Below the pieces are notes generated by a model that saw only the letters and a program-made list of their open reading frames with translations, searched no databases and had not been told where the DNA came from. A DNA stretch of 64,000 nucleotides from Biomphalaria glabrata (lineage: Eukaryota > Mollusca > Gastropoda > Planorbidae). Positions 22,284-33,500 of the stretch are shown piece by piece. The DNA lies in NCBI RefSeq assembly GCF_947242115.1, contig NC_074720.1, positions 13,054,645 to 13,118,644 on the forward strand, in the 5' to 3' direction. The translations under genes and the position numbers were made by a program. Position 1 is the first letter of the stretch; each line of letters starts with the position of its first letter.

Positions 22284-24010
22284 TACTGGCCCCAGTTTTA
22301 TAGATGTAAATTATTGAAATGTTGGCAGTTGAGCTAGAGATGACACTTGTGTTGATTTGATATGCTTGTTCAAGGTTTTGAGGAAAGTAATCCTCTTATA
22401 CATATGGAGGTTTCAAAGTTATATTTAATTGTAATGTATTTTGTTTTTGGCAAACTACACAAATGATGAAAATGGGTAATTTTTTTATTTCGTTATCAAA
22501 ATTGATTCATGATTTAATTATAATTGGTATTTATTTTTCAGTGCATTTCTAGTCATTACATACATTTTAACATTGAGAAAGCCTAACATGAATTGTGTTA
22601 GGGTTAGTTTAAAAATTTATGTTAATAGTTTATGAAACTTATGTTAGCATGTATCATGCATGACAAATTAAGTAGGTTTTTTGTTTAATGATCAAATGAA
22701 CGGAACAATGATAGCTGACAGTATGGCTTTAAATTTGATAGCACCCTCTTGAAGATTGAAAAAAATCATTATCAATATACAAAATATTAGATCAAACTGG
22801 AAAAAAAGTCATTGTTATTTGGGATTCCAAGTTGTTGCTTTTATTGGTGAGAAAATTAGGATTGTACAGTATTAATAATATCATTGAAATGTATAAAGAC
22901 ATCCTTATGAGAGGAACTATAATTGAGAAAAAAAACTTAACCTTGAATCCAGTGAAAATTTTTTAAAATTTTGTGATCATTATTAGCACATACATGCACA
23001 TTGCAACAAATAAACTTTCATAGGATGAAATAGGAGCATGAAGTTTATTTTCTTACAATTCCTCTTTTCAGCTTGAAAATTCTTTTTTGAGTCAAAAAAA
23101 CAAAAGCCTAGGTGGACACAGATCTTAAAATGGCTCTAACCATTTTCATATAAATTTGACAGTTTATGTATACATTTTTGGCCACACAGGGAAAACTCTA
23201 GTTTGACCTTTATGATTTTTAAAAATAAAATAATCTTTAAAATAAAATTTGGTCTGAAGTTTATGACAATCTATATCTTGCGCACACATACCTCGGCGGA
23301 TATTCCCGCATGTATCATTTAAGAGTTAAATAAATTTTGCCCACTGTCTTCTAAGTCTGGGTCTTAGAATTTTATATACTCTGAATATATTTATACTTTT
23401 GCTTAATCAACCAGGATTTCTTAAAAAGGGGGGGGGGAGGAATTGGGACCGGAGAAAACTGTTGTTGTTTTTTTTTTAAACTTTAACTTATCCCTCATTT
23501 GTTAATAGGAGCAAAATAATTGCTTTTACGAAACTTATCAGCTGCCTGAAGGAGGAATTGTCTTTTTGGAAAAAACTTTTTTTTTGTTACTTATTTTTAT
23601 GTTACCTTTGAAACTGTTATGTTTGTTTACACTCCTCAAAGTGAGCTCCCATCCTGGGACATAAGTCATTTGTTATTATGTATGAGTGTTCATTCTCTTC
23701 CATAGGACAATGCTCAAAAAGAAGTGTGTAATGAAATTTATCATTCCTAGCAAAGACATGGGATTCTCCACCGTTAAAATCAATATTAAAATCTCCGTTA
23801 AGAATGTAGCTGCCATACTTTAAAAAAAATATATATATTTTTTTGTACTGCTGGCTTACTTGTATAAACTTAGTTTTTAATTTACATTAAAATATATGTT
23901 TGAATCTGACAATTTTGTTTTTTTGATAGGTTACAGCATCCCAAAATTAAAACATTTTAAAATGATTGTAAACACTCTAAGATATGTGATTTTTATGATA
24001 GTCTTGATGA
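22284..24010 (+). other. BET1 3' UTR and 3' flank
   Basis: AT-rich sequence without coding potential after the BET1 stop. Several AATAAA-type signals occur (for example near 23216 and 24010), so the polyadenylation site cannot be fixed. A Helitron left-end relic lies at 23124-23256. Confidence 0.5.
23124..23256 (+). mobile_element. Relic of a Helitron left end
   Basis: AAAATGGCTCTAACCATTTT, then TTGGCCACACAGGGAAAACT and TTGACC, align in order with AAAACGGCTCTAACGATTTT, TTGGCCACATCGGGAAAACT and TCGACC at 47340-47445, upstream of the intact Helitron. Similarity fades after about 130 bp. This copy is diverged and has no coding sequence. Confidence 0.65.
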
Positions 24011-24199
24011 AATAAAAACAACATATTCTCAAACTTCCTCATTCATCCAATATTTATGTTACTCTATCCAATGTTCTAAGATGTGCACTGTCAATAAAGG
24101 ACAACATAGGTCTCAATACAATCACACATGCTATAGACGTAGTGCATGTAACATACATTGGTGTCCAAGTTTTCTCCTTGTTCTGTTGTCACAGAAATT

Positions 24200-24800
24200 T
24201 AATAAATTATTGTAGACAATTAAACATAACATAATGAACAGAGACTTCGTGCTGATATAAGTAGACATTTTAAGATTATCATTTATTACGTCATATCCTT
24301 TCAACTACTTTTTTACAAAAACATTCACAACAAATAATGACGCAATATAAACATCCTTTATTTTAAAGTTCTTGTCAAAGTTTTTTATCACATTATTTCT
24401 TTTGAACGTTTCACAAGTTGAGCATTTCATTATTGTCAAAAAAATATCTGTGGACAATCCTGGCCAAAACACACTTTGTCTTGCCATCAATTTATAAGCA
24501 GCATCTACACGTAATCCTTTCATATCTATCATTTGGTTCTGTGTATGCTTGTCAGCACGAATTAAGCTTGTTGCTTTCTCTAAAGTTCTACCAGCGCTAT
24601 AAACCAATCTGACACCATGTTCTGTTTTCACAGGGAATAAATATGTACATTATTTTAGACAATTAAACATAACAACTAATTAGCAGAGACTTTGTGTTGA
24701 TATAAGTAGACATTTTAAGACTATAATTTTATTACGTCACATCCTTTCAACTACTTTTCACAAAAACATCCACAACAAATAATGACCCAATATAAACATA
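24200..24800. repeat. Direct repeat of about 155 bp flanking an LTR-element fragment
   Basis: The segment at 24200-24355 (GACAATTAAACATAACA ... ACAAATAATGACGCAATATA) recurs at about 24641-24800 in the same orientation with roughly one difference in ten. The start-to-start offset is about 450 bp. Between them lies the integrase-type fragment. Confidence 0.8.
24305..24631 (-). mobile_element. Ty3/gypsy-like LTR retrotransposon fossil, integrase zinc-binding fragment
   Basis: On the minus strand the translation contains ARQSVFWPGLSTDI followed by a C-x2-C pair (MKCSTCETF). This is the typical end of the zinc-binding domain at the start of gypsy-type integrases. Only this short piece survives, with no other pol domain, gag or LTR around it, so it is a broken and probably old remnant. 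Its outer parts overlap the flanking direct repeats. Confidence 0.6.
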
Positions 24801-25359
24801 TTAGCACACTCCTTGGTTAACATTGATGTTTATCTGCTTTGAAAAATAATTCCATTTTGAAATTGGAACATTATGAAGTAGAGTAGACCTACTAGATTGC
24901 AGCACAGGAATAGAGTTGGTCTTCTTCAGTAAAGGGCCAGTATTTTTTTCTTTAAGTGGTCTGTTTCTGAAAGTCTTATATAGATGTTATATAGAGGCCA
25001 TAAAACTTGGCTGTTGGGATTAACCCAGCCACACAATAGAAAGTAGAGTTTTTGCATTTAATTTAAATTGTAGACAGCTTTTTGTTTTATTTTAGTTTTC
25101 TGTTTTTTTTTTTTTTTTTTTAATTGCTCACTTTGGTCGTAACTCATTTGTGGAAATTGGGAGGGGGGTGTGAGGGTCATCTAGAGAAATGTTTTTGTCC
25201 TGCTTTTATGCGCTCAGCAAACACAACTCAGCTCAAGTACAGATTCAAACTCTAGTCCCCAATAAACAGTTTTTGCATCTCTGTCGCATATCTTATGAGA
25301 TAAAGGACTGTACCCTCTCTACTTTGGTCATTTATTTTCATGTGGTAGGGTCTCTAGCC

Positions 25360-25553
25360 CAGTGTTTCCCAAACTGTTTTCCCCTGAACCCTAGTATTCT
25401 GCGAGGCCTGAATAGGCGTTCCACGATACACTGGAGTAATAAACTTGGAGGCCATCACATGAATAAATCTCTCTAAAAAGAATAAGCAAAGTGTTCCGCT
25501 AAATACTCAGAATGTGCAAAGTGTTCGTTAAGGAAAAAGTTTGGGAACCACTG
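25360..25553. mobile_element. hAT-like MITE with CAGTGTTTCCCAAACT ends (194 bp)
   Basis: The ends are CAGTGTTTCCCAAACTG and AGTTTGGGAACCACTG. The flanks CTCTAGCC (25352-25359) and GTCTAGCC (25554-25561) match at 7 of 8 positions, a good 8-bp hAT target duplication. Non-coding. This is a different family from the CAGNGGCGTAGC elements at 576 and 1713. Confidence 0.88.
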
Positions 25554-26230
25554 GTCTAGCCTATACTTTGATCAAGTACATGCTTTTGTTCAGGGAAAGT
25601 GAATTATTTGTTGTATTCTCCAGTGAACCATACATGCAACAACAAACTCTTTTCTGTATTTCATCTTTTTTTTACCTCATTCCCAAAAGCTCAGCATTTC
25701 CCAAACTCAGGCACCATTGGTCCACATTAATCCTAGTTTTTATGGTCATTAGACCTTTTAGGTGATTCTAATAGAGCTGAAAAATAATAAAAGCTTACAC
25801 TAAATTTGGTGATTAAGTAGACCAAAACTGTTGTGTTTGTTGAACATGAGAAATTCTCCCTGTTTAAAAATTTGTTAGACTTTTTTATTTCTGTATTTGG
25901 CTGTTGTTTTTTCTCCCACTTTTCAATGCTTACATTGTTGAAAAGAATTTAACATTGAAAAATAAAAATATTGGCGTGAATGTAAGTTTCAATGAAAGAT
26001 GAATTTGTAGATGATGACAGACAATTGAATTGAATGCTTAGGTGAGTGTAAGATTGAATTTTAATGTGAACATTGAGCAAAATAAAAAACAATATAAACA
26101 ATAATAAAGAAATGATATTTTCAAAGAAATGGATGTCATTTATTATGCATTGTTAATATGTGGCTGTCACTGCTATTTTACCAGTTAGAAGCATATTGAT
26201 ATATTTTTTTTTGATTGATTCATGTTTGGT

Positions 26231-26464
26231 TAAAGTAAAGTAAAGTGCCTCTTTCTGACCTTGCCGATGATGTAAAGCTCTTCTGTTTCTATGGCCCACT
26301 GTTAAAAAGGTTCTCATGTGGTCAGCACAGCGACCAACCGCCTTTACTTTTTCCCAACTCAAGAGGTGCCCTAAAGATTCCATTAATAAAAATGCAAGTC
26401 TTCGACTAGATTCAAACCCTGGCACTCAGGTTTTGGAAGCTAGGCGCATTACTACTCAGCCAGC
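26231..26464 (-). mobile_element. tRNA-derived SINE, family A, minus strand
   Basis: AAGTAAAGTGCCTCTTTCTG, GTGGTCAGCACAGCGACCAA and the complement of a decayed B box (GATTCAAACCCTGGC) mark an inverted family-A copy. Confidence 0.75.
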
Positions 26465-26769
26465 AAGACTCCAGATTTGGTATGGAACAATGAATCATTG
26501 TACAAAGATCAATAAATATATAATAATACATTAGCAAGAAAAAAATTCTTTATACGATATTTAGAGAGATTATTTTTCTCTTAATAACTAATGAATATTA
26601 GATTTGAAAAAAGAAACATTTTTTACTACCTTCCCCAACTTTGAGAAAAATACTGGTTCAAGTTAAAGGAATGCATAAATCACTAAACTTTATAATATCC
26701 CAATAATTGATCTTTAAATTGAGCGGTAGAAGACGATGCGCAAAATGCTTCCAAAAATTAATTTATTGA

Positions 26770-27290
26770 ACTCTTCTCTTATATATTACAGATGTTACTT
26801 CAAAAAAGAAGATAATTACGCCCTACACATTTGATGTATCAATCTAGTCATGCGTGTTAATCAGTGGCTCAAACTCTGCTAAGTACCAGTACATGGTTTT
26901 CCTGGCTGATTCAGGCAACCCATTCCATTCTCAAATGGCACTAGGGAAGAAGGAGCATTTGTACGAATTTGTTCTAACATTTGGAATAAGAAATATGCCT
27001 CTACCTTTGTGTCCTTCTGAGTACTTCATTAGTTTATTTTTATATATAAGTTGATATGGTTCTATGTTTTAAGTTATGTATTATAGCTTCTTTACTTTGT
27101 ATTCCTCTGTCCTGATGTGTCTCTAAGTTTAGTGATTTTACTAATGGTGTTACTCTAATCAAACTGGAATATTCGTTTGTTATACATCTCACTGCTTTAT
27201 TTGCATTTGTTCTAGTTTCTTTATGTTTTCTTGAATTGAGGGATCTCTAACAGAGGGTGCATACTCTAATATAATATAATATTAATTTTT
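26770..27290 (-). mobile_element. CR1/L2/Jockey-like LINE, reverse-transcriptase C-terminus and 3' tail
   Basis: Read on the minus strand, the segment begins LEYAPSVRDPSIQENIKKLE and continues QMQIKAVRCITNEYSSL, LNLETHQDRGIQ and CSFFPSAI-EWNGLPES. These are the hallmark C-terminal blocks after the catalytic core of CR1/L2/Jockey-type reverse transcriptases. It then runs into the same 3' tail seen at 3495-3626. The copy is 5'-truncated and has in-frame stops, for example after TISTYI and in the WN block. Confidence 0.75.
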
Positions 27291-27406
27291 GTTGAATTTG
27301 TAAAAATGGTATTTGTTTAGGTGACCAGATACCTGTTTTCATTAATTTGTAATTAATTTCATCATTATGGGGATTCCATGGTAACTTTTCATTTATTGTT
27401 TTACTT

Positions 27407-27525
27407 TACCTATCCCTTAGTCTGTTGGACCGTTGGGGCACCAACCAAGACTCGTCGACCGTCTTTCTCCATTCCTCCCTGTCTTTTGCCTTGTTTAGAC
27501 TGGTCTTGAATGGATAATGCCTATA
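27407..27525 (-). mobile_element. RTE-like LINE 3' fragment, minus strand
   Basis: The reverse complement matches 5040-5155 (GAGGAATGGAGAAAGACGGT, CCAACGGTCCAACAGACTAA, GGATAGGTAAAG). It covers only the last ORF codons and the tail. Confidence 0.85.
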
Positions 27526-27631
27526 TGCAAATAGGTAGATTGCTACATAATATGACCAACTATCTGATAGTGGCCAGCAGCCAGCTACAATAAAATGATT
27601 ATTGAAAAAAAAAGATTGGAAAAAAAAAAAT

Positions 27632-27711
27632 TGCGTCAGCCGGGAATCGAACCCGGATCGACTGCTTGGAAGGCAACCATGCTAACCTTTACACCTTTAC
27701 ACCACCGACGC
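27632..27711 (-). tRNA. tRNA-Gly (anticodon UCC), expanded D arm
   Basis: The minus strand reads GCGTCGGTGGTGTAAAG at the 5' end and pairs with CTGACGC at the 3' end. The anticodon loop is CTTCCAA (anticodon TCC) and the T arm is CCGGGTTCGATTCCCGG, an intact B box. It is 80 nt instead of the usual 72, because GTGTAAAG is duplicated in the D arm. A run of T follows directly downstream on the minus strand (27631-27621 region), a good pol III terminator. The acceptor, anticodon and T stems are intact, so the copy is recent. Whether the enlarged D loop folds and is charged is unknown; it may be a pseudogene. Confidence 0.8.
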
Positions 27712-27719
27712 TTAGCAGG

Positions 27720-28920
27720 TGAGCTCCACTTTGGCTATAAGTAAACTGGTCAATCGTAGAGAGTCGTCTCGAAGCTATAAATAGCCGAGCTGCTAACACA
27801 TTTGAACACAGTTGTGTTGATGGAGATTCATTTGCCACTACATGTAATAGACTTCTTCAAAATTATTTACTTATCTGAAAATGGTGTGCTTCCATACAAT
27901 CCTGATGCATTCCCAGCTGCGATGGGTAGGCCACATCTGCAGAAAGTGAAGACTTAAGCATCACTAAACGACTCCTGTACGCCCAATTATGGAATGGGAA
28001 GCGCTCACAAGGTGGACAACAAAAACGCCTTAGGGCACCCTCAAAGTGAGAAGAAACAAAAATCCCAGCTCATGGCCCTTTGGATGACACCCATGCTTCG
28101 AAATATATGCATAGGTATATGTTCGATGTATATCTATATATATAGACCGATACGATATAGGCCTAGTACGCTCCAATATGCAGGACTTTGCATTGGCGGT
28201 GCAACACAATGAGGTTTACGCCAACCTTTTTGGTTAATGTCCGAATCTTTTAAGAATTAGTTTGGGGATATCTTGGAATTTTCAAACAAGAATATATTGT
28301 GAAAAATTGAGGAAATAAATCAACGGGCGTATCCGGCAGGTAAAGATAATTATGAATAAGAGGCACATATTGACATTTTTTTGTTCAAGAGCTTTATTTT
28401 TAAATAGGATATTCCCCATAATGTGCACACAAATAAACGGATATTCTAATCAATGGATTTGTCACGAAGTTGCATCTATAAGACTTTGATTATAAATGAA
28501 TATGATTATAAACGATCTGTTAGGCTTAGATTTGTGTTCCTCGAAAAAGTGTTGAGTAGCCTAGATGACAGGATTCACGGTGTTATGACTATTTAAACAG
28601 GTAGGTTTAAAAAGATTCTCTTATGTGTGTGTATATAAATTGATATTTATTATTTATCGACGCTGGGCAATGTAAGGACTACTACTAGTAGTAATAGTAG
28701 TACTACATTCATATGCCAAAATCTTTTTTTATGAGCTTTTTCTCCTAAGTTAAAGACCAGTTTATGCTCAAGCTTATCTTAACTGACACAGAGAACACCT
28801 GGGAACATATTGCTTCCAAAAGTTGCAGTTGAAAAACGCTTACAAAAGCTGCAGGAAAGACGCTGAGGGCAAAAGGAAAGCTGCCACAGAAAAGGCTAAA
28901 ACATAATTTAAATCGGCCAC
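27720..28920. other. Intergenic, no gene recognised
   Basis: AT-rich sequence with small palindromic runs (for example ACTACTAGTAGTAATAGTAG near 28680). No exon could be supported. Confidence 0.4.
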
Positions 28921-28929
28921 TAGCCTACA

Positions 28930-29180
28930 ACACTTTGGTCTGAGTTGGGTGTGACAATATATGTGGGTAACATCTAGGTCTGAGTTGGTTGTGACAATAT
29001 ATGTGGATAACATCTTGGTCTGAGTTGGGTGTGACAATATATGTGGGTCACATCTTGGTCTGAGTTGAGTGTGACAATATATGTGGGTCACATCTTGGTC
29101 TGAGTTGGGTTTGACAATATATGTGGGTCACATCTTGGTCTGAGTTGGGTGTGACAATATATGTGGGTCACATCTTGGTC
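28930..29180. repeat. 40-bp minisatellite, about 6 units
   Basis: Units contain CATCTTGGTCTGAGTTGGGT followed by GTGACAATATATGTGGGTCA, nearly identical across six copies. The minus-strand open frame HIYCHTQLRP is an effect of the repeat. Confidence 0.93.
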
Positions 29181-29799
29181 TGCTTATCCATGTGAAGTGA
29201 CGCTCTCTTCCTTTCTTTTGGATTTCAAGACATGCCAAATATTTCACACCTAGACCTAGACGCCAAACTTTAATTTGTCTTATGTCGATCAAATATCAGA
29301 CTGTCTAGATCTATGTAGGCCTATTATACATTTATAAGGTTTAAATACAAATGTTTGCTTTTTATGTGCAAATATTGCCTAGGTCTTATGATAAGAGTTA
29401 GCGTCCGTCATTGGGTATTTAGGGGAAAAGAAGATTGATTAAAGGTACGCTCGCTCACTTTTTCTCTTTTACAGTGGCTCAATAGGGAAGGTGTCAACGA
29501 CCAATGTGGTCAAGATCTTCCCCACCCTTTACTGACGCCATTGCTGTCACCTGTAACATTCAACATTTGTCTTTGAGTCCTTCCGACTTCCTCCCCCCGC
29601 TCCCCCATGACATGTTTATTTAATTTATTTTATTTTTTTGTTTGTTGTCATGAGACAGTTGGAAGTTCAGATCTGAGATGCTGAGAGATTAAACATACCT
29701 TGGAAAAGATATTGTGGGAAGAAACAATGACATACGAACCTTAAATCAATGCTGAAGAAAAAGCTTCTCAGTAGTTACCAGCCTTCTGGACTTTAAAGA

Positions 29800-30285
29800 G
29801 AAGCTACACTGTCAAAATTTATATCACAAAATAGTTACACTATCAAAGATTTAAATCAGAAAAGAGTTATACTTCAAAGATTTAAATCACAAAATAGCAA
29901 CACTATCAAAGATTTAAATCACAAAATAGCTACTCTGTCAAATATTTAAATCACAAAAGAGTTATACTTCAAAGATTTAAATAATAAAACAGCAACACTG
30001 TCAAAGATTTAAATCACAAATGAGTTATACTTCAAAGATTTAATAACAATATATAAGATACACTGTCAAAGATGTAAATCACAAAATAGTTACAGTGTCA
30101 AAGATTTAAATTAGAAAAGAGTTATACTTCAAAGATTTAAATTATAAAATTATACACTGTCAAAGATTTAAATCACATGATAGCCATACTGTCAAAGATT
30201 TAAACCACAAAATAGCTACACTGTCAAATGTTTAAATCACAAAAGAGTTATACTTCAAATATTACAAATATTTAGATCGCAAAAG
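29800..30285. repeat. 32-bp degenerate minisatellite
   Basis: About 15 units of ACTGTCAAAGATTTAAATCA-CAAAATAGCTAC. A variant subtype has GAGTTATACTTCAAAGATTT. It lies 0.3-0.8 kb upstream of the GPCR start codon. Confidence 0.9.
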
Positions 30286-30299
30286 AATGAAAGCATGTA

Positions 30300-30362
30300 A
30301 GAGAGAGAGAGAGATAAAGAGAGAGAGTGAGAGAGAAATATATATAAAGAGAGAGAGAGAGA
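30300..30362. repeat. (GA)n microsatellite upstream of the GPCR gene
   Basis: Interrupted GAGA tract ending about 210 bp upstream of the GPCR ATG. It could lie in the proximal promoter, but no other promoter element is evident. Confidence 0.8.
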
Positions 30363-30573
30363 AGACTATTTTGCATTAAAATGATTACAGAAATCAGTTT
30401 GTCGCCAACCATATATCATCACATAAAAAAAAACAACAACAATATGCTAGACAGAGGCCATGACCTTATGACATGTGAAATTAATGAAAGATACATTCTC
30501 ATTGTATTTATATTTATATTATGTAATCAACTATTTGCTTTCCAACTATTTTCTGGTCAATAGCTAGTACAAC

Positions 30574-33500
30574 ATGGCACACAACTCGAGCGAAAATGGC
30601 CAGATAAAGCGAGCCTGGCAGGAAGTCCACCGTGAGCTCCCCATCAACGACGATAAAGAGTACTTGAAGGTAAAGCTTCATATCAAAGACGGCGCTGGCG
30701 ATTACACGTACACGGGCGCCTCCTTTTACTCACCGAGCCACGAATCATTTAGTATGGAGTAAGTATGAATGATTTGCAGACATTCATGAGCTCTTTCACT
30801 GGTTTTAAAACAATTAGAAATGTTCTTTTATGGCTTAAAAACTGTAAATGGAGCACATATTGAGGTAAAGGGGGGGGGGTTGATAAAATTCACTGTTAGG
30901 TTTCCTCTTGTTCGTCAAAAATGTTCATTCGTCGAAGGTTCTTATATGTTGTAACTGTGATGCCGGGGATTCTGTAGATATATCTCTAGATCTAAGTATG
31001 TCTTAAGTATTCAAATGAAGAAGATAATTTCAATTCAAATACAGAACTTTAACCCAAAACTTAGAATCACAGTAATATACAGTATGTGCAGAAATAAAAC
31101 TGTATCAGATGAATCATGGGCGTAGCCACCCCCCGATACCTCCCCCCCCCACCCCCGCGAAAAAAAATTATATGTATTTATGTGTGTGTGTGTATATAAT
31201 CTTTATTACATTCTGACCCTTCATTCTTTTGGAAGACGTTTATTGTGCCCTGAAATAGGTTCTTCCTGGAGTTAGTTATTATTAAGAAGTATTTTTTACC
31301 TTCAAACCCCGCTGAAGGGGGGTTTAAACTTAAACTCAAAACTGAGTCAAAACCTATTTAGCTACGCTCATAACATTTTGAGTGCGTAATTAGCTTTTTT
31401 TTATATTGAAGAGGTATTTTTTTTAGCTTCAAACCCTACTGAAGAGAAGGGGGGGGGGTAAACTCAAAACCCCTTTGGCTACGCTCAATTTTGAGTGTAT
31501 AATTAGCTCTTTTTGATTTTGAAGAGGGGGTTTATCGTAAATTTTGGAAGGGGTTTTAAAATCAAAATCTTCCTTAACTGTGCTCTTGGAATTTTGGGAT
31601 TGTCGTTTGCATTTTTTTTTGTTTTGTTTTATAGAAGAGGGGGATTTAACTGTAAAAACCCCTGGTAGGGGGTTTTAAACTCAAACCCCCCAGGTAGGGG
31701 GTTTTAAACTCGAACCCCCTAGTAGATGATTTAGCATTAAAATCTCAGCTAAAATAAACAAAATCAAAGCAAAAAATCAGTCAGTAATTTCCGATTCCCC
31801 CCTCCGGGGGGGGGGGGGGGATTTCATTTCGGGGGGGGGGGGGGTTGAGCCCCAACTCCCCCCCCCCTGGCTACGCCCATGAGATGAAAATCTTCTTTCA
31901 AATCTCAATAATAATAGATTCAAATTAATACTAGATCTAATTTCACAACACATAAAATATATGCGACCTGTCACTTTAAGTTACATCTCCAAACTAAAAT
32001 ACGTCTTATCTCTATGAAATTTCCTCCACAACTAAATTCTCTAGATCCTTCTCTAGCCAATCGTTTTTTTTTTTGCTACTCCCCAGACGCTTGCTTTAAC
32101 CAATCCAATCATTACCCGCCAGATGTCACGATTACCGGATGTGTGACCTCATGGTTTTCTTCAGCTTGTGGGTTTTTCCAGAGCGTGAATTAAATCCTAA
32201 GTTTATTATACCCTAGATTATGTTTATTTAAATTGATACGTGACAATAAACATACCCCCCCTTCTCTTTGTTTTCTGAGCCGCGCTCTCTGTCCCCGCCA
32301 AAGTTACTTGGGGTAACTCTAGTCCGACTTGCAGAAATAAATGAGTTATCTTTCCATGACTTTGACATTTTCATCGAAAGTTAGAGAGTCAGCTTGCGTG
32401 CGTCTTGTCCTGCATGGTTGGGCGACGTAGAGAAATATATATATACAGATATATAAATAAGTGAAATTGAAATTTGTTGAATAATTTAGAAAATATCTTT
32501 CAACTCGCTTAAAATATATAGCTTTAACTATTTAAACACGCTTGGTTCCATCTCTCGTCTTCCCTTTCCTCATTCATTCATCCTGCTTCATCCCTTATCT
32601 GCATGAATTCCACTAAAAGTTACAGCAGACACTAGAAACACTGAAACAAAGAAACCTTTATTTCCTGCAGTGACATCATCACAGTGAACGAGAGATTCGC
32701 TTCCTGCGTGTCTCTGTTGACAAACTCGATCGTTATCCTGGTCTTCCTTCGAGTGCTTTGTCTGAAGCGCTTGACCAGCCAACTTCTGGTCAGTCTGGCC
32801 CTCAGCGACATCGTGGTCACTGTGACTCACATGGTGCACTCGTTCAAAGTGGCCACTTTCATGGCTGAACAATCAGTTGACGCCTGCAAGTAAGTCAAGA
32901 GCCAGAAACCAGAATATAAACCATCTTTTTTGTTTTAAATGAAGACTTTGAAACTAGTTCACGTGCAACATACATACAGAGTAATAATACCCGTAGCCGT
33001 TGTGGCGGGACTGGATCGGATGACAATCCTTAGTACACAATTTTTAAAATTGTAAATATTGCTTTCCCCCACTATAGCTTATACAATGGTATATACCCCC
33101 CCCCCCCCAGAAAAGCTCCAAAAATTTTGACGATTTCATTGGACGTATATTGCAAAACATGGATGGCTGTTCGATGACCTATTAATTAAATAAATCGTCC
33201 TCGTGTGAAAAAAAAAATGCATCGATTTGACTGTCATAGTTTCTTATTCTTTTCGCGCAGAAACCTTGGATCACGAAACAATATATTTATTTCAGAATGA
33301 TGACCGAAACGTATACAAGAAATGCAATGAATGTTTGATGTTCGATTCATTAGCGTTCCTATAGCTTGTTAATAACAAAATATAAACATTGTATACTTTT
33401 GTTTTACTATGTTTATATTCGTTCACTCTGTCTGTCTGGTCTGGTACAAATTTTAAACAAATCATTTACTTGGGTCAAGTTGAAACCTTGCACAATTGTT

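Noticed and set aside
28930-30285. CRISPR-like regular repeats
   Set aside because: Direct head-to-tail minisatellites without unique spacers, in eukaryotic DNA with no cas-like genes.
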